Source: JAAEQG01 sp023133475
GTDB taxonomy: Bacteria; Planctomycetota; Phycisphaerae; UBA1845
DNA: 45,009 nt
Direction: 5' to 3'
NCBI GenBank assembly: GCA_030631415.1
Contig: DAOVLE010000008.1
Location: 1 to 45,009, forward strand
This document shows, one piece after another, positions 1 to 7,923 of the stretch. Position 1 is the stretch's first letter; every line of letters begins with the position of its first letter. Under the pieces are notes generated by a model. It did not search any database. It saw nothing but the letters and a program-made list of their open reading frames with translations, and was not told where the DNA came from. The translations under genes and the position numbers were made by a program.

Positions 1-582
1 AGGCAACAAGGCGACGAAGCGGCAAGTGTAGGGCGGGTTTCACCCGCCGCGTTATGCTGAACGGTTGGAATTGGCGAACAAAGCATCACCGATTCCACAT
101 TTCCCATATTCCCGTGCTCCATGCTCTCCACGCTCCCCTTCGGGTCGCCGCTAAACGCTACGGACTTGTCGCTGCTAAATACCCCGGCGCCGTTGCGAGC
201 GTTCACATTCTCCATTCATCAAGCTCCCCATCCCCCATTTTCAATTTTTCATTTTCAATTTTCCATTTCCCCCCCGTTTGTGTGTGAGGTTGTGGTGTCG
301 AGCAGTTCGGGGCGGTTGGTGCCGTTATGGCACTTGTGTCCAATCCGGCACCTGAGTCCCGTAACCGGTTGTCAATGCAGGAGTAAACGAAGTGCCTGAC
401 GATGACAGTACCATTATGGCACCTGCACGAGGCGAAGCGACAGCTTGATGACACTCCGCGGCATCATTCGTAACATTGCCCGGGACAGGGACTTGCGAGT
501 TTTGTGCGAAGAATCGCGAATCTGGCACGGATATTGATTGATAGTGCTCTGCCTGCGGGTTCGCAGTGCAACGGGAGAGAGA
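1..582. repeat. Gene-less repeat-rich stretch at the left edge
   Basis: I see no convincing gene here. It holds a GGCAAC-rich run at the very start, a TAGGGCGGGTTTCACCCGCC hairpin at 29-48, a CTCCCCTTCGGGTCGCCGCT motif at about 132-151 that recurs at the right edge of the window (about 44970), and an ATTTTCAATTTTTC-type run at about 236-271. Short open frames exist but are built from these repeats. Confidence 0.6.
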
Positions 583-1476
583 GTGAACGTGATTGCCCCT
601 GCAAACAATCCTGTGCTGATCGTCGTTCTGGGCGAGACTGTTGCCCCAGGGCTGGATCAGGCCTCAGTGTCGCGTGGTTGGCAACTGCTGAAGTTTTCCA
701 GTGTATCCGACGCGATTCGAGAAGTCTTCCGTCACCGCCCGCAGGTTGTCATCGTGCAAGTTTCGTTGCAGAGCGAGGCGGTGAAATTCATCGGCACGCT
801 GCACAAAGCCATCAAACCGATCCTCCTGATCGCGGTCGCCGCGGAACATCACAACGACCTGGAACGAGCTGTTCGTGGGGCTGGGATCAACTACTATTTG
901 CCCGGAGCCTCCAACGTCGAACTCCTCGAGCAGGCAGTGGCGGCGGTGTTGATGGGGCATCGGCATGGGGCGCCGGCAATATCAGCAGTCGGGCAACTGG
1001 AACCGGGGCTTAGTTCCGGCCCGGCATACGCGAACCGGCGTGACCACTATGACGAAAATCCTAATCCTTGCCCCCAATCGCTTAGGGGATGGGGATTCCA
1101 AGCATACTCCTCCTGCTTTTTGACTGGGCTGTCAGGTCGGCCGGTGACCAGGATGATGACCGCAGCCCGGTGGCAAACCACGGGGCACGCCTGCGGGCGG
1201 CCCCCCACGCATAAACAGTGGTTAACGAATTTCTCTTACTCTACTTCCTATTCTCTGACTGAGCTGCTGAGGTCAGGACGACCTCGGCAGCTTGGTGGCA
1301 AACTACGGGGCACGCCTGTGGGCGGCCCCTCCACGCATAAACAATGGTTGACGAATTTCTCTTACTCTACTTCCTATTCTCTGACTGAGTTGCTGAGGTC
1401 AGGACGACCTCGGCAGCTCGGTGGTAAACCACGGGGCACGCCTGCGGGCGACCCCTCGCGCATAAACAGCGGTTAA
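583..1476 (+). CDS. Receiver-like (CheY-fold) protein with repeat-derived C-terminus
   Basis: The first ~130 residues look like a response-regulator receiver-type alpha/beta fold. They show hydrophobic beta strands (VLIVVLGE, PQVVIVQVS, PILLIAVAA) alternating with helices, and an LPGASNVELLEQAV ending like the last helix of CheY. I see no clear acidic pocket or phospho-Asp, so it may be a pseudo-receiver. I chose the GTG at 583 because GGGAGAGA precedes it; a longer frame opens at 538 without a ribosome site. After about residue 150 the frame runs into a ~126-bp tandem repeat (1124-1546) that encodes two near-identical 42-residue units (THKQWLTNFSYSTS...), so the native stop has probably been lost or displaced. 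Its partner kinase is not in view. Function beyond a possible signalling or regulatory role is unknown. Confidence 0.5.
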   Translation: MNVIAPANNPVLIVVLGETVAPGLDQASVSRGWQLLKFSSVSDAIREVFRHRPQVVIVQVSLQSEAVKFIGTLHKAIKPILLIAVAAEHHNDLERAVRGAGINYYLPGASNVELLEQAVAAVLMGHRHGAPAISAVGQLEPGLSSGPAYANRRDHYDENPNPCPQSLRGWGFQAYSSCFLTGLSGRPVTRMMTAARWQTTGHACGRPPTHKQWLTNFSYSTSYSLTELLRSGRPRQLGGKLRGTPVGGPSTHKQWLTNFSYSTSYSLTELLRSGRPRQLGGKPRGTPAGDPSRINSG

Positions 1477-1546
1477 CGAATTTCTCTTACTCTACTTCCT
1501 ATTCTCTAACTGGGCTGCTGAGGTTGTTCTGACCTCAGCAGCCCAG
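1124..1546. repeat. Tandem array of ~126-bp units, each with a hairpin
   Basis: About 3.4 units with a period of 125-126 bp. Landmarks are CGGGGCACGC at 1181, 1306 and 1432, each followed by a CGCATAAACA segment and the invariant stretch TTCTCTTACTCTACTTCC. Each unit carries an inverted repeat (GAGCTGCTGAGGTC ... GACCTCGGCAGCTC). The last one is a perfect 15-bp stem with a 7-base loop at 1510-1546 (CTGGGCTGCTGAGGT / ACCTCAGCAGCCCAG). The period equals 42 codons, so the array stays open in the frame of the upstream receiver-like gene. There are no unique spacers, so it is not a CRISPR array. Confidence 0.85.
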
Positions 1547-1721
1547 CAGTGTAGGGCGGGTTCTACACGCCGACTCCTGCCGAACTCGGATCACACCATT
1601 TTTGAGCGTGCGAGGCTTGCAAAACATTCCCACTTGCGTTCCCATGCACCCGGCGTGCTCCGCAGTGAATAATCGGATCAGCAATGCCCCGCGGAACCCG
1701 CCCGAATATGGAGAAAACTAC

Positions 1722-3983
1722 ATGGAAATCCGCACATACCGCCCGCTGAGACACCTATGCCAATCGTCCCTTCTGATCACACTAGCCGCAGCAACCCTGC
1801 AAGCAGTCGGAGGCTGCACAGCCCCAACGCCGTTTCGGGCAACGAACTACGATATCCACATACACATGGACCCACCGTCCAACCGGATCGAAGGGCAAAC
1901 CGCCATGCGACTCCACCGTATTGGCGACACCCAAACGCATCCCCGGCTCACGGTTGTAGCTTTTGAACTTCACCCAGCGTTGGAGGTGGTGGCTGTTGAT
2001 TGCGATTCAGCCGTGGTAAAGGCCCACAGCAACGCCCCCAAGAAGCTCAAGGGCATCGAAGACCACCCAGGGCTAACCCCGACCATCCATCGCATCACCC
2101 TGAGCAAACCCGTCGACGAATTCACGATGACCGTCAACTACGCGGGCGAGCTATATCAAGACACCACTGCCGGTGAGAAACGTGGGCAGATTCACAATTT
2201 CACCATGTTCGCCCACATCGGCACCAATGGAATCTACCTGAGCGAGGGCGGCTATTGGTACCCGGTGCCGGTGCTTCCGGACGACACCGCCCCCGAGAAC
2301 ACTCTGGCAGACTACCACCTGGTCGTTGAGCAGGTTCCAGGAACCGAGTTCGTCGCCGGCATGGAGACCACCGTCGAGTCGGGTGAAAGCAGTGCCCACT
2401 CGTGGGAATCCGCCAGGCCGGTGGCGGGGATCGCCTTGACCGGCGGGCGACGCGTGAGGCTGGCTGCCCGGCATGACGGCATCGAGATATACGCCGTGGT
2501 CAGCCCCGGCAAGACAGCCTTCGGCGCAGACCTGATCGACTGCGCCAAGCAGTGTTACGACCGTTATGTGCCCTTGCTCGGTCCTTATCCGTTTAAGGAG
2601 TTCACCGTACTGGAGAGCTTCTTCAGCTCGGGGTTCGCCTTTCCCGGATTCACGCAGTTCACCCCGGCGTTGATCAGCCCGAAAAAGATGTACCGGCGAC
2701 ACGGCTTCCTCGACCACGAATTCGTGCACAACTGGTTTGGCAACGGCATCTACGTTGATCCCAATGATGGGAACTGGTGCGAGGCTTTGACCAGCTATTG
2801 CACCAACCTGTTCGGGTATAACCTCGACGGGGACACCACCGGGGCACGCCGCCTACGCCGCAACAAGTGCCACTTCCTAAGCCGCCTCAAACCCGAAAAA
2901 GACAAACCCCTGGGAACCTTCGGCCGCAAGGGCGGACCCGGCAGAGGCATCGGATACGACAAAGGGGCCATGGTGTTCCACATGCTGGCTTGCAAGATCG
3001 GGCAGGAGGCGTTCTGGGCGGGGGCCAAGCGTTTCACCACCGACTACATGGGCAAGTTCGCCGACTGGGAAAATATCAAGGAGTCTTTCGCAGCCCATAC
3101 TGATCAAGAATTGGACGGGTTCTTCGAGCAGTGGGTGCGCTGTAGCGGCTCGCCGCAACTCGAAATTCGCTCAGCCACCCACGATCCAGCCGCCGGGGTT
3201 CTGGAACTGGTCATCACCCAAGGCCGAACCGACTTTGACCTCGATGTGCCCATCCGCATCTACCGTGACGAGGGTGACTATGCGGACGTCTTGGTGTCGA
3301 TAGCGGCGGCGGAGCAAACCGTGCGTCTGCCCACCGAGCCTGCCCCGGCTTCTGTCGAGTTGGACCCCGACTATCACGTGTTTCGCAAGGTGCCCGCCGA
3401 GCAGATTCTGCCGACCAGCAGGCTCACCTGCTACGGCAAGGGGATTATCATCGTTCAACCGGACGGCGACGTGTGGGGCAACTACGCCCTGATCGCCTCT
3501 GATTTCGAGAAGGGCAACAAGGCGGAGAACACCACCCGTGTTGAGGCTGCGGAGGTGACGGCTGATGCCTTGCGGGATACGGGCGTTTTGATCCTTGGGG
3601 CCGCCGTGCATCAGCCTGTGGTGCAAGAGCTACTCGCCCGGGCTGATTGCCCGGTATTGTGGGCTGATTCGGGCTTCGAGGTTGGCGGCAAAACCTTTGA
3701 TCAGCCTGGCCAGGCGGTGTTTGTCACGATGCACCATCCCGACGATCCCAAGCTGGGCATCACCGTTTACTATGGGAATGACGAACCGGCACTGGCCAAC
3801 GCACCCATCCTCGGGCACTACTCCAACAGCCTATTGGTTTTCGGCACCGCCAGCCATCCGCCCGGCGGCATGGGCACCAGGGCAATGATGGGCATGGGCG
3901 GGGGCATGAAGGTGCTCCACCGGCAAGACCTGGAGGCGCGAACGCGCGTAACGGTCACCCGCAAATACGGCCAAACAGAATAA
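1722..3983 (+). CDS. M1-family zinc metallopeptidase, lipoprotein-like
   Basis: A 753-residue exported peptidase. I chose the ATG at 1722 because GGAG lies about 10 bases upstream and the protein then starts with an Arg-containing signal sequence ending in VGGC, a plausible lipobox. The zinc site is HEFVHNWFGN (residues about 332-341), followed by WCEALTSY with the third zinc ligand Glu. The gap from the second His to that Glu is 17 residues rather than the usual 18. The GxMEN exopeptidase motif of classical aminopeptidases is replaced by a SGFAFPGF segment, so aminopeptidase activity is not certain. A beta-rich N-terminal domain (about residues 40-240) precedes the catalytic domain, and the last ~200 residues form an extra domain of unknown role. 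A sequence like this would act on peptides outside the inner membrane. It is flanked by repeats on both sides and has no operon partner. Confidence 0.85.
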   Translation: MEIRTYRPLRHLCQSSLLITLAAATLQAVGGCTAPTPFRATNYDIHIHMDPPSNRIEGQTAMRLHRIGDTQTHPRLTVVAFELHPALEVVAVDCDSAVVKAHSNAPKKLKGIEDHPGLTPTIHRITLSKPVDEFTMTVNYAGELYQDTTAGEKRGQIHNFTMFAHIGTNGIYLSEGGYWYPVPVLPDDTAPENTLADYHLVVEQVPGTEFVAGMETTVESGESSAHSWESARPVAGIALTGGRRVRLAARHDGIEIYAVVSPGKTAFGADLIDCAKQCYDRYVPLLGPYPFKEFTVLESFFSSGFAFPGFTQFTPALISPKKMYRRHGFLDHEFVHNWFGNGIYVDPNDGNWCEALTSYCTNLFGYNLDGDTTGARRLRRNKCHFLSRLKPEKDKPLGTFGRKGGPGRGIGYDKGAMVFHMLACKIGQEAFWAGAKRFTTDYMGKFADWENIKESFAAHTDQELDGFFEQWVRCSGSPQLEIRSATHDPAAGVLELVITQGRTDFDLDVPIRIYRDEGDYADVLVSIAAAEQTVRLPTEPAPASVELDPDYHVFRKVPAEQILPTSRLTCYGKGIIIVQPDGDVWGNYALIASDFEKGNKAENTTRVEAAEVTADALRDTGVLILGAAVHQPVVQELLARADCPVLWADSGFEVGGKTFDQPGQAVFVTMHHPDDPKLGITVYYGNDEPALANAPILGHYSNSLLVFGTASHPPGGMGTRAMMGMGGGMKVLHRQDLEARTRVTVTRKYGQTE

Positions 3984-4105
3984 GGCAAGAGGCAATAGGC
4001 AAGAGGGAAGAGGGAATAAGGCAATAGGTAACGAGGCAACGAGGCAACAAGGAGAGGGGGCACCTATATACGTCGATTTTCGCAGGCTGAATTACCACTC
4101 AGGTT
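3984..4105. repeat. GGCAA/GAGGCAA-rich degenerate run
   Basis: Just after the peptidase stop, a purine-rich run of short irregular units (GGCAAGAGGCAATAGGCAAG and variants) extends to about 4056. The complementary form appears at about 35550-35590 and a short version opens the window, so this is one of the dispersed repeat families here. No gene or terminator is apparent. Confidence 0.6.
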
Positions 4106-4267
4106 TCAGGGGAATTCCAGGCGGATGACCCGACCGCCCAGCCAACTGACAGGAGCCGAGGGTTTCTCAAGACCGGCTTCTTTGAGGATTGGGTTATGAG
4201 TTCGCTTCTCGAAACAAACGATGATCTCTTTGTTGGTGATCTCGATCTTCCCGTGTGTGTTGATAAA
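4106..4267 (-). pseudogene. C-terminal remnant, possibly of a transposase
   Basis: The last 53 codons of a minus-strand frame read like genuine protein (HGKIEITNKEIIVCFEKR, then WLGGRVIRLEF). The frame upstream is plainly non-coding and antisense to the glycosyltransferase gene. The ITNKEI...WLGGR...EF pattern reminds me of the C-terminal end of transposase-like proteins common in planctomycete genomes, but I cannot name the family. I see no start codon, catalytic core or terminal inverted repeats nearby, so at best it is a decayed 3' fragment. It may equally be chance coding potential. Confidence 0.35.
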
Positions 4268-4353
4268 TCCACGTTCAACCGGACAACTTGTCGCCGCTAA
4301 CGCTCGCGTGCGGTTGCGCCCCCTCCTTTCCCCATTCTCCATTCTCACTGCGG

Positions 4354-5475
4354 TTATTCCTGTACGGGGAGGGTTTTGTCTTGCAGCAACAGTTCCTGGT
4401 AGACTTGGATCAGGGCGTCGCACATTGCGCTGACGGAGTGTTGTTTCTTTATGTGCTGCACTGCCCCGGTGGCCAGGGCACGGGCAAAGGCATGGTCGTC
4501 GAGCAATCGTTCGAGAGCAGCCGCCAGGGTGGTCGGCATCCCATCCGGGCATACCAGACCGGTGACCTTGTGCAAGTACGCATCCGCAGCCCCACCGCGG
4601 ACGGTGATCACCGCCATGCCGGAAGACATAGCCTGCAAGGTGCGGACCGACAACATTCGCTCGACTGATGGGCGAATGAAGATGTCCGCTCCAGCCATGA
4701 TCTGGGTGGCTTCGCCCAGCGGCTCGGCGAAGGTCACCACCGAAGCCAGACCGTAACTTTGAACTGTACGACGCAGACCGCTTTCCATGGGGCCTGATCC
4801 GGTCAGGAATACCATGAACTCGTAACCGCGCCGGCGGAGCAAACGCAACGCCTCCAACAAACGGCCCACCCCACTGCCGGGGTTCAACTGATTGGTGCAA
4901 AGGATGGTCGGGACTCGTCCCGGCTTGGTGAAACAGGTCGGGCCTTCCCCGGAGATAACCCCGGGGCGAGCCAGGGTGACCCTGGAAGCCTCAATGGTTT
5001 CACCAGCCACAATCGTCTCCAAAAGCGGCTGGCTGGCTGCAATCACCTGCCCGGGCTGTAAGCCGCCCGAACGCCTCAGCGCCTCCGCATCTTCCGGGCT
5101 CACGACATGCAGAACCAGGTGGACATCGAAATGCCGGGCAATCACGTCGGCCAACTCGAACGAACGCTTGCATAATCCGTGGACGACGTTCGGCGGCCGC
5201 ACCGCCAGTGCCTCCAACAACCGACGCACGCGCCGGCGTCGGAAAGGCCAAGCCGGCTCCTTGTAATAGACCTGCTGAACCGAGCCCAGCATCAGCGAAT
5301 CCGCCTCCAATGAGGAGCTCACCAGCCGAAGCTGCAAAGCCGCATCCAACAACCCCACGCACATGTGCCGCAACACCGCCCGAAATCGACGCAACGAAAC
5401 CGGATCGATGCACAATGCCACATCCACCTTGGGCAGGTCTTGTGTGGAACCAGGTTGGTCTGCTGTACACATCAT
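4354..5475 (-). CDS. GT-B glycosyltransferase (GT4-like)
   Basis: About 373 residues. The C-terminal half has the typical nucleotide-sugar-binding Rossmann domain of GT-B enzymes: ILCTNQLNPGSGVGRLLEAL (the 'G at the start of strand' region), a FLTGSGPMESGLR strand-helix, AEPLGEATQIMAGADIFIRP, then the SVRTLQAMSSGMAVITVRGG segment that stands in for the E-x7-E motif region. In that last segment the first acidic residue is in SVERML and the second Glu is not obvious. The N-terminal half is a divergent acceptor domain. The frame stays open back to 5541 inside a palindromic repeat. I prefer one of the two ATGs near 5475/5472, though neither has a strong ribosome site, so the start is uncertain. 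It would transfer a sugar to a cell-envelope or exported acceptor. It is alone and divergent from ribF. Confidence 0.8.
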   Translation of the reverse strand: MMCTADQPGSTQDLPKVDVALCIDPVSLRRFRAVLRHMCVGLLDAALQLRLVSSSLEADSLMLGSVQQVYYKEPAWPFRRRRVRRLLEALAVRPPNVVHGLCKRSFELADVIARHFDVHLVLHVVSPEDAEALRRSGGLQPGQVIAASQPLLETIVAGETIEASRVTLARPGVISGEGPTCFTKPGRVPTILCTNQLNPGSGVGRLLEALRLLRRRGYEFMVFLTGSGPMESGLRRTVQSYGLASVVTFAEPLGEATQIMAGADIFIRPSVERMLSVRTLQAMSSGMAVITVRGGAADAYLHKVTGLVCPDGMPTTLAAALERLLDDHAFARALATGAVQHIKKQHSVSAMCDALIQVYQELLLQDKTLPVQE

Positions 5476-5525
5476 ACGCACATCATTGGAGTAACCTACA
5501 TCTACAATTGCGTGATTAATAATCC

Positions 5526-5667
5526 GCGCTAGGCCCGGCATTTATGCCGGGTAAAAGGAAGCCTCATTCCGCCTCCTTTCCCTCCCCCCGCCGCCGGAGG
5601 CGGCGGGGGGAGGGAAAGGAGTTATTACTCCATCCTTTCAACCCGGCATAAATGCCGGGCCTAGCGC
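5526..5667. repeat. Three-hairpin palindromic element, copy A
   Basis: A 142-bp element. Both ends are GCGCTAGGCCCGGCAT...ATGCCGGG arms that are inverted relative to each other, and each arm folds on itself (CCCGGCA-TTTA-TGCCGGG). Between them is a perfect 22-bp GC-rich stem with a 3-base loop (TCCTTTCCCTCCCCCCGCCG... and its complement, centred near 5598). It lies between the divergently oriented glycosyltransferase and ribF genes. The same ends occur at 10898-11042 and 15089-15232, but the spacers and central stem of this copy differ from those two. Confidence 0.9.
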
Positions 5668-5698
5668 TGAGAAACGCGATCCTCTGTTATAGTTTCCT

Positions 5699-5845
5699 GT
5701 AGGGTGGGTGGAGCTTCACGGAGCGAAACCCACCGCACCGGCTAATGAGTCCAAAGTCCAAAGTCAGAAACCCACGGGACCTTGGACCTTGGACTCGTCT
5801 GGTTGGTGGGTTCCACCTCGCTCCGCGAGGTTCCACCCACCCTAC
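5699..5845. repeat. GTAGGGTGGGTGGA composite with heptamer array
   Basis: A modular element bounded by GTAGGGTGGGTGGAGCTTC on the left and its inverse TTCCACCCACCCTAC on the right. Inside are two AGTCCAA-type heptamers, AGTCAGAAACCCACGGGAC, further CTTGGAC heptamers, and a TTCCACCTCGCTCCGCGAGG hairpin. Related composites recur at 15473, 29477, 35391, 39112 and 42184. It sits in the upstream region of ribF. Confidence 0.85.
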
Positions 5846-5939
5846 CGCTCGGAGGCAAACGGCGTTTGCCAAACCGCCGATTGCCCCCTATCTTAATCAC
5901 CCTTTGAGCGGTGTGACAGCCCCGGTAAAGGATTCTGCT

Positions 5940-6914
5940 ATGCGGGTCATCCGAGGACAGGATTTCGACCACCTCGAACTCGAGGTTTCCGCCCTGACCA
6001 TTGGGAACTTCGATGGGGTGCACTGTGGCCATCGTCAGATCATCGCCCAGGCAGGTCTGTTTGCAGCCAACCTCAACGCCCCCGTAGCAGTGCTGACCTT
6101 TGAGCCGCATCCGCTCAGTGTGGTGGACCCGCGCCGTTCGCCCCCTCGCCTTACCCTGCCCGACGAGAAGATCGCCCAACTAAACTGTGCCGGTGCCGAT
6201 GTCGTTGTCATGGCTGAAAGCCGCCCCGCTCTGCTGAACCTTACACCCGAAGAGTTTATCGAGCGGATAGTGGTGCCCCGGTTCCATCCCACGCATATAG
6301 TGGAAGGAGCCTCTTTTGGTTTTGGGCGAGGTCGGCAAGGCACCACCGACCTTCTGCGGCAACTCGGGCGAAAGCACGATTTTGAGGTGTTCGTCGTCGA
6401 ACCTGTACGACTACAGGTCGAGAAAAACCATACCGTGCTGGTCTCCAGTTCCCTGATTCGCAAGCTGCTGTTGGAGGGGCGAGTGCACCGGGCTGAACTC
6501 TGCCTGGGTCGGCCTTACACGCTGGTGGGGACGGTTTGCCACGGAGCCGGGCGGGGCATGGAGTTGGGCTTTCCCACCGCCAATCTCCGCTGCACCGGGC
6601 AACTGGTGCCCGGGGTAGGAGTCTACGTCGGCGAGGCCCACATGGAGGGCCAGACCCACTTGGCAGCCATCAGCATCGGGGCCACGCCGACATTCGGCGG
6701 AGGGAGCGTGCATGTCGAAGCCCACTTAGTGGATTTCAGCGGCGATCTCTACGGTCGGGCTATCCGGCTGGATTTTCATCGCCCCCTGCGGTCGCAGACG
6801 GAGTTTGCCTCGAAGGACGAGTTGATCCAACAGATTACCGCGGACGTAGCCCAGGCTCGCCGATTCCACGCCGAGCGTAGAGGCGTTGTCCGCCAAAGTG
6901 AGAGTTTTGCGTGA
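5940..6914 (+). CDS. ribF: Bifunctional riboflavin kinase / FAD synthetase
   Basis: A 324-residue enzyme of normal family length that makes FMN from riboflavin and then FAD, in the cytoplasm. The N-terminal FAD-synthetase nucleotidyltransferase domain shows TIGNFDGVHCGHRQII (residues 20-35) with the HxGH-type motif, and SSSLIRKLLLEGRV leads into the kinase domain. The C-terminal riboflavin kinase domain begins GRPYTLVGTVCHGAGRG and contains the diagnostic LGFPTANL. I chose the ATG at 5940, preceded by TAAAGGA. The frame is open further upstream only through repeat DNA. The last codon overlaps the GTG of the following DHH phosphoesterase by 4 bases, so the two are surely co-transcribed. Confidence 0.95.
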   Translation: MRVIRGQDFDHLELEVSALTIGNFDGVHCGHRQIIAQAGLFAANLNAPVAVLTFEPHPLSVVDPRRSPPRLTLPDEKIAQLNCAGADVVVMAESRPALLNLTPEEFIERIVVPRFHPTHIVEGASFGFGRGRQGTTDLLRQLGRKHDFEVFVVEPVRLQVEKNHTVLVSSSLIRKLLLEGRVHRAELCLGRPYTLVGTVCHGAGRGMELGFPTANLRCTGQLVPGVGVYVGEAHMEGQTHLAAISIGATPTFGGGSVHVEAHLVDFSGDLYGRAIRLDFHRPLRSQTEFASKDELIQQITADVAQARRFHAERRGVVRQSESFA

Positions 6915-7921
6915 CCCACATCGAACCGGCAAGGTTTCGGCAGGCTGCGGCGATGTTGCAGTCCTGGCAACGTCCTCTGATTTTGACCCACGCGCGCACC
7001 GACGGTGATGCCTTGGGGTGCATGATCGCCATGCGCTCCATTTTGCGGGCGTTAGGCTCAAACCCGTTGACACTGGTTTTCGACGTGCCGTCGTCGGTAT
7101 ACGATTTCCTCACCGATGATGAGCCGCTTACCGTGCTTGGCCGGGATATGAACCGCGATGCCTTAAGTGCCGTGGACGGAATCGTTGTTCTGGACACCTG
7201 TGCCTATGCTCAGTTGGATCCGCTGGCGGATTGGCTGCGAACGTCTGATCTGCCGTTGATCGCGGTGGATCATCACGTTACCCACGATCTACCCACTGAC
7301 GTGCTTTTGCTCGACACCAATGCGTCAGCAGCCGCCCTGGTTGTTTACGACTGGGCGCGGGCGATGGATTGGCCTCTCGACCTGACGGCGCTCACGGCGC
7401 TGTTCGTGGGGATCGCCACGGACAGCGGGTGGTTCGCCTTCGGCAATGCCGACGCCCGCACGCTCGAAGCCGCCGCCGCCCTGACCCGCGCAGGAGTGGT
7501 TCCGCACGAGCTTTATGTGCGCATCTATCAGTCGGAGCGGGCCTCGAAAGTCCGCCTGTTCGCCGCCGCTCTGGAGTCTTTGGAGCTTTTGGACGACAAT
7601 CGTGTAGCTGTGATGCACGTGGCGCGATCAGCCTTTGAGCGGTGCGATGCCCTGCCCACCGATACGGAGGGCATAATCAACGAGCCTTTGCGTATTGCGT
7701 CGGTGGATGTTTCGGTTTTGTTTGTGGAGAATGAGAATGGCGTTATCCGGACCAGCTTTCGCAGCAAGCAGGTCGCCAATGTTGCCGTCATTGCGTCTTC
7801 TTTCGGCGGAGGCGGGCATGTGAACGCCGCCGGGGCACGCATCACCGGCACTCTTGCCGATGTCAGGAAGCGGGTACTTGAAAAGGTGGTAGGGCGGGTT
7901 CCACCCGCCACAGGAGAATAA
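6911..7921 (+). CDS. nrnA: DHH/DHHA1 phosphoesterase (NrnA-type)
   Basis: A 336-residue member of the DHH family whose NrnA relatives degrade nanoRNA and dephosphorylate pAp. Metal-binding motifs are visible: THARTDGDALG (residues 26-36), VVLDTC (about 92-97), VDHHVTH (119-125) and ATDSGWF. The DHHA1 domain ends in the substrate-binding GGGGHVNAAGARI. The GTG start overlaps the ribF stop. The final codons (GRVPPATGE) are supplied by a TAGGGCGGGTTCCACCCGCC repeat at 7890-7909, and the AGGAG just after that repeat serves as ribosome site for the next gene. So the natural C-terminus has been replaced or extended by a repeat. A role in RNA turnover and pAp recycling is inferred from the family. 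Confidence 0.88.
   Translation: MTHIEPARFRQAAAMLQSWQRPLILTHARTDGDALGCMIAMRSILRALGSNPLTLVFDVPSSVYDFLTDDEPLTVLGRDMNRDALSAVDGIVVLDTCAYAQLDPLADWLRTSDLPLIAVDHHVTHDLPTDVLLLDTNASAAALVVYDWARAMDWPLDLTALTALFVGIATDSGWFAFGNADARTLEAAAALTRAGVVPHELYVRIYQSERASKVRLFAAALESLELLDDNRVAVMHVARSAFERCDALPTDTEGIINEPLRIASVDVSVLFVENENGVIRTSFRSKQVANVAVIASSFGGGGHVNAAGARITGTLADVRKRVLEKVVGRVPPATGE
7890..7909. repeat. TAGGGCGGGTTCCACCCGCC hairpin inside a gene end
   Basis: One copy of the commonest short palindromic family in this window. Others lie at about 29, 1551, 17503-17558 (a pair), 20131, 25365, 25681, 37635-37690 (a pair), 39090 and 44891. This is the copy that forms coding sequence at the 3' end of the DHH phosphoesterase gene. 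Confidence 0.9.
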
Positions 7922-7923
7922 CA

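Noticed and set aside
1124..1546. Possible CRISPR array
   Set aside because: Units are contiguous and ~126 bp long with no unique spacers and no cas genes.
4268..4900. Upstream continuation of the minus-strand frame ending at 4106
   Set aside because: Overlaps the glycosyltransferase gene in another frame and reads like random sequence; only the last ~53 codons look protein-like.
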